Source of the DNA: Burkholderia lata
GTDB taxonomy: Bacteria; Pseudomonadota; Gammaproteobacteria; Burkholderiales; Burkholderiaceae
DNA: 64,000 nucleotides
Reading direction: 5' to 3'
NCBI RefSeq assembly: GCF_902499335.1
Contig: NZ_CABVQK010000006.1
Coordinates: 372,001 to 436,000 of the forward strand
Shown one piece after another: positions 46,841-54,073 of the stretch (within the stretch, counting starts at the first letter, position 1; each line of letters opens with the position of its first letter). A model generated the notes under the pieces. That model worked only from the letters and a program-made list of their open reading frames with translations, ran no database searches and had not been told where the DNA came from. Made by a program: the position numbers and the translations under genes.

Positions 46841-46878
46841 TGCGCGATAATCGCCCATTCACGCGCGATTACCGCGCA
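46841..46878. promoter_or_regulatory. iclR operator: 14-bp inverted repeat
   Basis: TGCGCGATAATCGC (46841-46854) and GCGATTACCGCGCA (46865-46878) are inverted copies with one mismatch, 10 bases apart, ending 21 nt before the iclR ATG. The left arm contains CGATAATCGC, also found twice at 42906-42936. This is a strong autoregulatory operator candidate. Confidence 0.7.
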
Positions 46879-46899
46879 CCCAGACGCCACTTTCCGACG

Positions 46900-47670
46900 A
46901 TGAAAAAGCCCGAACTCGACCGACGCGACTGGATTGCGGGCCTCGAAAAGGGCCTGGCGATCCTCGAGGCGTTCGACAGCCAGCATGCGCGCATGACGCC
47001 CACCCAGGCCGCCGCGCGCACCGGTCTCACGCGCACGGCCGCGCGGCGCTACCTGCTGACGCTCGAGTCGCTCGGCTACGTGTACACCGACGGCAAGCTG
47101 TACGGCCTCACGCCGCGCGTGCTGCGGGTCGGCTGGTCGTACTTCGATTCGGCGCGCCTGCCGCGCACGGTCCAGCCCTATCTGCAGCAATTGAGCGCGT
47201 CGCTGAACGAGTCGGCGTACGTGAGCGTGCTCGACGGCTGGGAACTCGTGTTCATCGCGCGCAACGGCGTGTCGCGCGTGATGACGACCGGCTTCGTGCT
47301 CGGCGCGCGCGTGCCGGCGCCGCTCACGTCGCCGGGCGTCGTGCTGCTCGCCCATCATCCCGATCGCGAAGCCGTGCGCGCGTGGCTCGACGACACCGAA
47401 CTGCCGCCGTTCACGCCGCACACGATCACCAACAAGGCGCGCCTGCTCGAGCAGGTCGACCAGGCACGCGACGCGGGGTTCGCCGCGATCGAACAGCAAT
47501 TGCAGGTCGGCGTGCGCGGGATCGCGGTGCCGCTGAAGAACCGTCACGGTGAAGTGGTCGCCGCGTTGAGCACGAACATGCCGATCGGCGCGGAGACGAC
47601 CGACGCGGCCGTGCGGCGCGTGCTGCCGCATCTGCAGGAAGCCGCGCTCGCGATGCTGAACGTACTCTAG
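46900..47670 (+). CDS. IclR-family regulator (PcaR/PobR/CatR-like)
   Basis: A 256-residue IclR protein. The winged helix-turn-helix occupies about 12-75 (MTPTQAAARTGLTRTAARRY, LLTLESLGYV) and the effector domain about 90-256, with VSVLDGWELVFIARNGVSR and the C-terminal GVRGIAVPLKNRHGEVVAALS. It belongs to the branch that controls aromatic acid catabolism (beta-ketoadipate pathway, protocatechuate). Its own operator motif recurs before the HPPD-like and permease genes 4 kb away, so those genes are the likely targets. Confidence 0.9.
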   Translation: MKKPELDRRDWIAGLEKGLAILEAFDSQHARMTPTQAAARTGLTRTAARRYLLTLESLGYVYTDGKLYGLTPRVLRVGWSYFDSARLPRTVQPYLQQLSASLNESAYVSVLDGWELVFIARNGVSRVMTTGFVLGARVPAPLTSPGVVLLAHHPDREAVRAWLDDTELPPFTPHTITNKARLLEQVDQARDAGFAAIEQQLQVGVRGIAVPLKNRHGEVVAALSTNMPIGAETTDAAVRRVLPHLQEAALAMLNVL

Positions 47671-47994
47671 GAAAGTTCGCCGATTGCCCCGTCGCCCGTC
47701 TGCTCGATTCCGCAAATCACGGACGACCTCGATACCGTCATTGATCGGATAAGAGGAGCACGCCGCTCGCGACGCGTCATGGCAAGTGCATCAAAAGGCC
47801 ATCGCCGCTACACCGCAATGCATTGCGCAGCAGCGTAATGGCGGCGATTCCAGATCGAGGCCACCGCTGCGCATGATCCGACGCAGCACGAGCACATCAG
47901 CGCGCTGCCCCGCAGAACGAGCCGCGCGCCGAACCTCGCCCCCGGCTCGTGGCATCGATCCTCCCGCTCGAACCAGACGACTTTCAACCAACCT
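47671..47994. other. Intergenic region without a recognised gene
   Basis: About 320 bases between iclR and the convergent FAD oxidoreductase gene. Short open frames on both strands give Arg/Ser-rich products without plausible starts. It marks the left border of the 48-54 kb catabolic block, which looks like an inserted module. I see no repeat or integration site. Confidence 0.4.
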
Positions 47995-49341
47995 TCAATC
48001 GAGATCCGCGCCATCGCGATTGAGCAACAGGCGAATGTCCTGCCCGGCGATCCGTCTCGTTTCAAGATGCTCGTTGACGGAAAGCGCCGCCGCATGCCCT
48101 ACCGCATGACCGTAGGAAAAGCATTGCGCGGTGACACGGGCCGACGCGACGGCTTCGTGCTCGGCAGACAGGCAGCGCCCGGCAAACAGCAGCGATTCGC
48201 CGGAGGCAGGGACGAAGCAGCCAAACGGCACTTCGTAGAAATCGTTGAGCAACCATTCGACGCGCGGCCGGTTTCCGGAATGCAGCTCGATCGGCCATGG
48301 CGACCGCGCAATGCCGTCGGCGAATTTCGCGCCGCCGAGAATATCCGCATTGCGCAGCGTCGCGACGCCTTGCGCCTGCCGGGTCTGCCGGACACCCACC
48401 TGGACGGCCGTGTCGTTCACCCAGCTCGCCTCGCAACCGGCGAGGTATTCGCGGAAAAACCGTGCGTACTCGCGCGCCTGGATACGCCCTTCGACTTCGG
48501 CATCCGAGAAATCGCGATAGAGCACCGCATTCAGTTCGCGGCCATCGCTCCCCGTGACACGCGTACAGTTGCACAGCAATTCGCCCGGCCGCGTGGTCGG
48601 AAACAGCCATATCTTGGTGCGCGGGAGCCGGTAGCCAGCGGTATTCGCGTGCGCGATATGCGCCATCACCTCGGCGGGCATGATCGTGTCGCGTCCATAG
48701 GCCGACACGAATCGCTCGACGTCGACGCCCATCAACCGGAAGATCATCGTCGGATTCTGCACGTGCCCGTTGTCACCCATGAAGGTCGGCAATCCGGTCA
48801 TCGCAACCAGATCCGCGTCGCCGGTCGCATCGATCGTGACCTTGGCCCTGACCTGTACCTTGCCCTGCTTCGTGTACAGCTGAGCGCCCGCGACACGGTC
48901 GCCCTCCATCAGGACCTCCGTGACGATCGCGTGATAGATCGTCGTCACGCCTGCTTCGGCGAGCAAGGCATCGGCGCTCTCACGCCAGGCCAGCGGCTCG
49001 TGAACGCGCGTATAGGTCTTGCCGTACTTGAGCGGCGCGCTCAGCCCGTCACGACGCTCCATCTGTGCAATGAACTCGTCGACGAAGCCATGCACCAGCT
49101 GCCGCGGCGGCGCGTCGCCATCGCTCGCCTCGTACAGGCCGCAGATCGTGCCGGACAATCCGGCGACCGCGCCGCCGCCGCAAAAGCCGTACCGTTCGAC
49201 CAGAATCACCTTGCACCCCTGGCGAGCGGCCGTGACGGCGGCAGCCAGGCCGGTTGCCCCGCCGCCCGCCACCAGGACATCGGCATGCAGGACCTGTGCG
49301 GGGCGCTCGTCCGAGCAATGAACCGCGTATTGGATCGCCAT
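47995..49341 (-). CDS. FAD-dependent oxidoreductase (FAD_oxidored family)
   Basis: A 448-residue flavoprotein with an N-terminal Rossmann motif ADVLVAGGGATGLAAAVTAA near residue 20 and GYFC-like YGFCGGGAVAGLSG just after it, then IDATGDADLVAMTGLPTF in the middle. The C-terminal SLLFAGRCLSAEHEAVASAR completes the FAD site. This family includes many fumarate-reductase-like and dehydrogenase paralogs of unknown substrate. The start at 49341 has GAGGAG 8 nt upstream; the open frame extends 17 codons earlier. It is the last gene of the permease-hydratase-transferase operon, 60 nt after the CoA-transferase. Confidence 0.85.
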   Translation of the reverse strand: MAIQYAVHCSDERPAQVLHADVLVAGGGATGLAAAVTAARQGCKVILVERYGFCGGGAVAGLSGTICGLYEASDGDAPPRQLVHGFVDEFIAQMERRDGLSAPLKYGKTYTRVHEPLAWRESADALLAEAGVTTIYHAIVTEVLMEGDRVAGAQLYTKQGKVQVRAKVTIDATGDADLVAMTGLPTFMGDNGHVQNPTMIFRLMGVDVERFVSAYGRDTIMPAEVMAHIAHANTAGYRLPRTKIWLFPTTRPGELLCNCTRVTGSDGRELNAVLYRDFSDAEVEGRIQAREYARFFREYLAGCEASWVNDTAVQVGVRQTRQAQGVATLRNADILGGAKFADGIARSPWPIELHSGNRPRVEWLLNDFYEVPFGCFVPASGESLLFAGRCLSAEHEAVASARVTAQCFSYGHAVGHAAALSVNEHLETRRIAGQDIRLLLNRDGADLD

Positions 49342-49401
49342 CGAATGATCTCCTCGTTGGGCGCCCGCGGCCGTCGCGAATCGTGGCCGCAAGCGCCATC
49401 G

Positions 49402-50970
49402 TCAATTCGCAAACAGCTCGGCTTCCATCAGCTTGAGCTTCTCGGCGATCCGTTTCGGGCGGAACTCCATCTGCTCGAGCACATCCCGCTGCACGTCGAT
49501 CCCCTTTGCCACCTCGGTAAGAACGAGACCGTCCGGTTCCACTTCGAACACCGCGCGCTCGGTGATGAGTTTGGCCGTCTGCCCGCGCTCCCTGACGTTC
49601 TTCATCACCGGATAGGTGATCTGCTCCGCCTGGGACACGAATTTCCTGACCCGCCCTTCACGCGCGATGCTGAGGCCGCCGGCCCCAATCTCGGCCTCGA
49701 GCCCGGCCGTCGTAAAGGTGCCGGTGAAGATCAGGTCCCGTGCGTTGTACGCGATGTCGATGAATCCGCCCGCACCGGGGTTGAACGCACCGAAACGGCT
49801 GACGTTGACGTTGCCCGCGGCATCGAATTGCGCAAACGCGAGTGCCGCGAACCGGCAGTTCCCGCCATTGATGAAATCGAACTGGTTCAGGCCGTCGAGC
49901 AACGCCTCGGGATACAGGTTCGCGGAAAACTGCCAGCCGCTCATCACGAGGCCGCCGAAGGTGCCATGCTCGGTCGTCATCCAGTAGTCGTTGATCCGGT
50001 CGCCTTCGAACAGGCCGTCCTCCCACATCGTCAGCGGAGCATCGGACGATGCGCCGAATCCGAAGATGCTGACCGTCTCGCGAGGCACTTCGCGGGCGGC
50101 GCGTCGCGCGACAATCTTGTCGATCGACAGCGGCAGCGGCGCGAGGTCGTTGAAGGCTGGCGGCTGGCCGCCCAGATAGGCTGCGTCGAACGGCGTATCC
50201 GTCACCATCAGTTGCTCGGCGTCGACCACGACATGATCGACCAGCACCCCGGGAATCTTGACGTCCTGGACGGCGCGCGTACGCCGTTCGGTGATGCGCT
50301 GGACCTGCGCAATCACGCGGCCGCCGCATGCCTTGACGGCAAGCGCGATCGCGAGCGACGACGACATGAGCGCCTCGCTTTCGAACGACAGGTTGCCGAA
50401 CTCGTCCGCGCTGGATGCGCGAATGATGCCGACATCGAGTTTGCGCGTCGGGTAAAACAGGAACTCTTCGCCGTTGAACTCGACGAGCCTGATGAGATCC
50501 TCCTCGCTGCGCCCGGTCAGCTTGCCGCCATGCTGGCGCGGATCGACATAGGTTCCCAACCCGATCCGCGTGAGGTAGCCGGGCCCTCGCCGCGCAACCT
50601 CGCGCAGCCAGTGCATGCTCGCGCCAATGGGCCAGCTATAGGCTTCGATCGCATTCTCGCGAATCAGCCGCATCAGTTCCGGCCGTTTGCCGGTGCGCGG
50701 ATCGACCGGATTGACGTACGAGCCCGATACGATGCGTTTCATCAGCCCCGGCTTGGCGACCCAGTCCATGCCCTTGATCCCCATCGAGTCGCCGGTGCCG
50801 CAGGGAAAATAAAACGAGAGGTTCGCGGGTGAACCGACCTGATCGTGGCGCTCACGAATGGCCCGCAGGATGCGATCCGGCGTAATCCATCCGATCACGC
50901 CGACACTCGCCACCTCGCAGCCATCGGGAATCTTCGAAACGGCTTCCTGCGCTGAGCAAATCTTGGTCAT
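49402..50970 (-). CDS. Acyl-CoA:carboxylate CoA-transferase, fused alpha-beta type
   Basis: The 522-residue enzyme is a family I CoA-transferase with both halves on one chain, like YdiF or propionate CoA-transferase. The N-terminal half has IPDGCEVASVGVIGWITPDR and later SFESEALMSSSLAIALAVKA; the C-terminal half has TEHGTFGG, where Glu334 aligns with the glutamate that forms the covalent CoA thioester. It probably activates the substrate acid of this operon using acetyl-CoA or succinyl-CoA. The start overlaps the stop of the crotonase-like gene as ATGA. The substrate is unknown. Confidence 0.9.
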   Translation of the reverse strand: MTKICSAQEAVSKIPDGCEVASVGVIGWITPDRILRAIRERHDQVGSPANLSFYFPCGTGDSMGIKGMDWVAKPGLMKRIVSGSYVNPVDPRTGKRPELMRLIRENAIEAYSWPIGASMHWLREVARRGPGYLTRIGLGTYVDPRQHGGKLTGRSEEDLIRLVEFNGEEFLFYPTRKLDVGIIRASSADEFGNLSFESEALMSSSLAIALAVKACGGRVIAQVQRITERRTRAVQDVKIPGVLVDHVVVDAEQLMVTDTPFDAAYLGGQPPAFNDLAPLPLSIDKIVARRAAREVPRETVSIFGFGASSDAPLTMWEDGLFEGDRINDYWMTTEHGTFGGLVMSGWQFSANLYPEALLDGLNQFDFINGGNCRFAALAFAQFDAAGNVNVSRFGAFNPGAGGFIDIAYNARDLIFTGTFTTAGLEAEIGAGGLSIAREGRVRKFVSQAEQITYPVMKNVRERGQTAKLITERAVFEVEPDGLVLTEVAKGIDVQRDVLEQMEFRPKRIAEKLKLMEAELFAN

Positions 50971-51710
50971 GCTTTGACTCCGAAGGCATTGAGGGTCGCC
51001 TTCGCGACCGGATGTTCGCAGTTCTCGGCGAACAACAGATTGGCTTCCGCATCGCGAATCTCGCCGTGGGCGGCGAAGCTGTCGCGGAAATAGCGTTTGG
51101 TGGCGACGACGGCGGGCAACGGATAGCTCGCGAGCGTGTTCGCGATTTCCAGCGCCATCGGCAGCGCGTTCGCATCCTGTGTCACGTAATCGGCGAGGCC
51201 AAGGCGCTGCGCCTCGGCGCCGTCGATGACTTCGACGCCCCACGCGAGGCGCCGCGCGGTTGCCGGCGTGCATCGGCCCAGCAGGAATTCCAGGCCCCAC
51301 GGCGGAATCCACCCGATCTTCACTTCTGGCATGTGCCATCGGCACGTCGCGGTCGTCACGACGAGATCGCATGCCGCGGCAAGCGCCACCCCGCCGCCCA
51401 GCGCAAAGCCCGACACGGCGCACAGAACCGGCTTGCGAAGCATCGAGATGCTCCGCGCCAGCGCGGCCGTCACTGCTTCGTGCTCGCGCATCTCGGCCAT
51501 GCTCATGTTGCCGAGTTCCTTGAGGTCGCTCCCGGCGCAAAAGCCCGGTTCGGTACCGGTGAGGACGATCGCGCGGACGTCGTCGTTCGCCTCGGCGTCG
51601 CGCAATGCGGTTTTCAAGCCGTAGATCAGTTCGGTGCCCAGCGCGTTACGACGCCTCGGGCGATCGATGGTCAGGATGTTGACCGCTTCTTGATGCTCGT
51701 TCAGTAACAT
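50967..51710 (-). CDS. Enoyl-CoA hydratase/isomerase-family protein
   Basis: A 247-residue crotonase-fold protein. The oxyanion hole elements AGSDLKEL and GFALGGGVALAAACD are visible. In classical hydratases the second motif is GGGCELA, with a catalytic Glu; here Ala replaces it, while the other acidic residue (MPEVKIGWIPPWG) is kept. So it may be an isomerase, hydrolase or decarboxylase and not a simple hydratase. It lies between the permease (20 nt) and the CoA-transferase (ATGA overlap), so it should act on the CoA ester made by the latter. Confidence 0.9.
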   Translation of the reverse strand: MLLNEHQEAVNILTIDRPRRRNALGTELIYGLKTALRDAEANDDVRAIVLTGTEPGFCAGSDLKELGNMSMAEMREHEAVTAALARSISMLRKPVLCAVSGFALGGGVALAAACDLVVTTATCRWHMPEVKIGWIPPWGLEFLLGRCTPATARRLAWGVEVIDGAEAQRLGLADYVTQDANALPMALEIANTLASYPLPAVVATKRYFRDSFAAHGEIRDAEANLLFAENCEHPVAKATLNAFGVKA

Positions 51711-51730
51711 GAAATACCCTCCGAATGTGC

Positions 51731-53062
51731 TCAGGTCGTAGCCGGTTCATTGGCTGAAGTGCGCGCCGAGTCGTTTCGCTCGATACGAATGAACCAGGAA
51801 GCCAGGATGCCGACGAGGACACACCCGGCAAGGAAGATCCAGCCGTTCGAATAGTCCTTGCCCGCCGAAGTGGTGACGATGAGGCTCGCGAAAATCTTCG
51901 CGCTGAAGGCCGCGACGACGTAGCCGACGCCATTCACGAATCCCATGGCCTTGCCGTACACCTCCGGGGTGAAGATTTCGGCCGGCACGGTAAGGAACGG
52001 CCCCCACGCCATATTTGCGAAAAAGCCCATCCCGCAGAGCGCTAACGCGAGGAGTTGCTGGTTGCCGTCTCGCAGTGTCGCGATCACCAGCAGGAACGGG
52101 ATCAGCCCCGCGAAGCAGGTCGCGATCATGACGCGGCGGTTGCCGCGAAACACCTTGTCCGACAGGTAGGAAGACACGAAGCTGCCGATCGCGCCCGCCA
52201 CGAAATAGAGGCCGGCCCACAAGCCCATCGTCTGGATCTTGAAACCGAACTTGTCCGCGAGATAAAGCGGAATCCAGATCGATGCGCCCCAATAGGTCAC
52301 CTGCATCACGACGTCGACCACGACGACCGCGATATAGGCAGGATGCTTGAACAGGTCGAGGAACGAAAAATGCTTGACCGTCAGGATCCGGCGTTGCACG
52401 TCGGTGAAGTTCTTGCCGTCCAGAACGCCCGCCTCGATCTCGTCCTTGTAGCTGTATTCGAGCTCTGCGCGGGTGATGCGGGGATAGTGTTCGGGACGGT
52501 CGTAGACGAAATACGCGATCAGGGCCAGCGGGATCACGCCAAGCGCGCCGGAGATGAAGAACACCAGACGCCAGCTACCCGTGTGCGCGGCCAGTTGCGT
52601 CGCGAAGATGCTGGCCCATGCCGGCGTCAGGATCCACGCCCACGACAGCAGTGCCTGCGCCCGCGCCCGCCCTTCCTTGTTGAACCACCGCATCAGCACG
52701 CGGGCCGACGGAACGTACTCCGTGCCGACCAGTATCCCGAACAGCGCCATCCGGATGAAGTACTCGTTCCGGCTGTGCAGGAAACCCATCCACGCGGTCA
52801 TCAACGACCACGAGATCACCGAGAAGATCAGCATCTTCTTCGCACCGTACTTGTCGGTCAGCACACCGGACACGTATTGCGAAGGCCCGTAGAAGATGAG
52901 CATCAGGAATGTGCCGGTACCGATATCGGCAGCGCTCATCCCGATGTCGGCCGCAATCAGCGGGTTGAGCAGATTGGTTTTCACGCGATCCAGGAACTGG
53001 ATGCTGTAAGCCAAGAACAGCACGGTGGCAATGATCCACCGGTAATCGACTCTCGGTTTCAT
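51731..53062 (-). CDS. MFS transporter, anion:cation symporter-like
   Basis: A 443-residue 12-span permease. It opens with RWIIATVLFLAYSIQFLDR and contains FYGPSQYVSGVLTDKYGAKK, the loop 2-3 motif of the MFS, and FVSSYLSDKVFRGNRRVM in the second half. The closest groups are the ACS and phthalate/tartrate-type transporters of organic acids. It is the first gene of the catabolic operon, and the promoter at 53130-53158 drives it. It likely brings in the carboxylic acid that the CoA-transferase activates. Confidence 0.88.
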   Translation of the reverse strand: MKPRVDYRWIIATVLFLAYSIQFLDRVKTNLLNPLIAADIGMSAADIGTGTFLMLIFYGPSQYVSGVLTDKYGAKKMLIFSVISWSLMTAWMGFLHSRNEYFIRMALFGILVGTEYVPSARVLMRWFNKEGRARAQALLSWAWILTPAWASIFATQLAAHTGSWRLVFFISGALGVIPLALIAYFVYDRPEHYPRITRAELEYSYKDEIEAGVLDGKNFTDVQRRILTVKHFSFLDLFKHPAYIAVVVVDVVMQVTYWGASIWIPLYLADKFGFKIQTMGLWAGLYFVAGAIGSFVSSYLSDKVFRGNRRVMIATCFAGLIPFLLVIATLRDGNQQLLALALCGMGFFANMAWGPFLTVPAEIFTPEVYGKAMGFVNGVGYVVAAFSAKIFASLIVTTSAGKDYSNGWIFLAGCVLVGILASWFIRIERNDSARTSANEPATT

Positions 53063-53098
53063 ACGGTTTCCTTACGATTCGATTCCTACGCCAAGTCA

Positions 53099-53158
53099 CA
53101 TATCATTCGGATATCGTTGATATGTTAGTAGAATATTAATCAGAAACTCGATCGTCAA
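53099..53158 (-). promoter_or_regulatory. Promoter and operator of the catabolic operon
   Basis: On the minus strand TTGACG (53153-53158), 17 bases, TATTCT (53130-53135) form a good promoter. At its transcription start lies an inverted repeat CATATCA (53099-53105) and TGATATG (53118-53124). The 10-mer ATATGTTAGT (53120-53129) recurs at 53231-53240 in the gntR promoter. GntR binding here would repress. Confidence 0.7.
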
Positions 53159-53204
53159 AGCGGGTATACCCGTGCAACTACGCAGGCTGGCCGGCATGCA
53201 GGGG

Positions 53205-53240
53205 TTGGATGTGCGGCGCGAGTCGCGCTAATATGTTAGT
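53205..53240 (+). promoter_or_regulatory. gntR promoter with overlapping site
   Basis: TTGGAT (53205-53210), 18 bases, TAATAT (53229-53234) form a plausible promoter. CTAATATGTTAG (53228-53239) overlaps the -10 and contains the 10-mer ATATGTTAGT shared with the operon promoter, so one regulator probably controls both directions. Confidence 0.65.
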
Positions 53241-53262
53241 GACATTTTTGAGCCGACGACCC

Positions 53263-53940
53263 ATGTACCAGACCGAACAGACCAACGGATCGCTTGCCGA
53301 TCAGGCCCATCAGCAACTGGAAGAACTCATCGTGACACTGAAGCTGGCGCCCGGCAGCGTATGGTCGGAGGTGTCGCTAGCGGAGAAGTTGAATACCGGG
53401 CGCACACCGGTTCGCGAAGCGGCGCAACGATTGGCCGCGGCGCACCTGCTGGAGATCGTGCCGCGTCACGGCATCATGATCACGGTACCCAATATCCATG
53501 ATCAGTTGCTGGTGCTCGAAACACGCCGCGAACTGGAGCGCCTCATTGCCCAGCGCGCGGCACGGCGTGCGCTGCCTGACGAGCGGAGCCAGATGCGGGA
53601 AGTCGCCGCGAAGCTCGAGGTGGCCGGCGAGTCACGCGACGTGCTCGCGTACCTGCGAAGCTTGTATGTCGCCAATCGGCTCACGGCGCAGCTCGCGCGC
53701 AACCGGTTCGCGGCGGAGGCCGTCGCGCCGTTGCATGCGCTGTCCCGGCGTTTCTATTTCATCCATCACACGCACCTGAACGATCTGCTGAAGGTCAGCC
53801 AGCAGCACGCCCGTGTCTCACGCGCGATCGCCGACGGCGACGAGCGGGAAGCCGGACTCGCGGCCGATACGATGATGGACTACGTCGATGCCTTTACGAG
53901 GCAATCCTTTACGCGTGATTTCGAGCCGCATCAGATCTAA
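53263..53940 (+). CDS. GntR-family regulator of the divergent catabolic operon
   Basis: A 225-residue FadR/FCD-subfamily GntR repressor. The winged helix (about 12-78) shows LKLAPGSVWSEVSLAEKLNT and GRTPVREAAQRLAAAHLLE, and the all-helical effector domain follows, with LETRRELERLIAQRAARRA. The ATG at 53263 has a weak GAG ribosome site; an in-frame ATG at 53233 would lie within the promoter and is rejected. It is divergent from the permease operon and likely released from DNA by the operon's acid substrate. Confidence 0.9.
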   Translation: MYQTEQTNGSLADQAHQQLEELIVTLKLAPGSVWSEVSLAEKLNTGRTPVREAAQRLAAAHLLEIVPRHGIMITVPNIHDQLLVLETRRELERLIAQRAARRALPDERSQMREVAAKLEVAGESRDVLAYLRSLYVANRLTAQLARNRFAAEAVAPLHALSRRFYFIHHTHLNDLLKVSQQHARVSRAIADGDEREAGLAADTMMDYVDAFTRQSFTRDFEPHQI

Positions 53941-54073
53941 CGCCATGCGACCGCTTCGAACTTTTTGATCCACGAAGCGGCTCGGGCGGAAACGCACGCG
54001 ATCGATCACGCGGACGTTGCGCGGCAACGGGCACCGGCAGGTTCGCGTACACGACGGTCAGGCGGCCCTTGCC

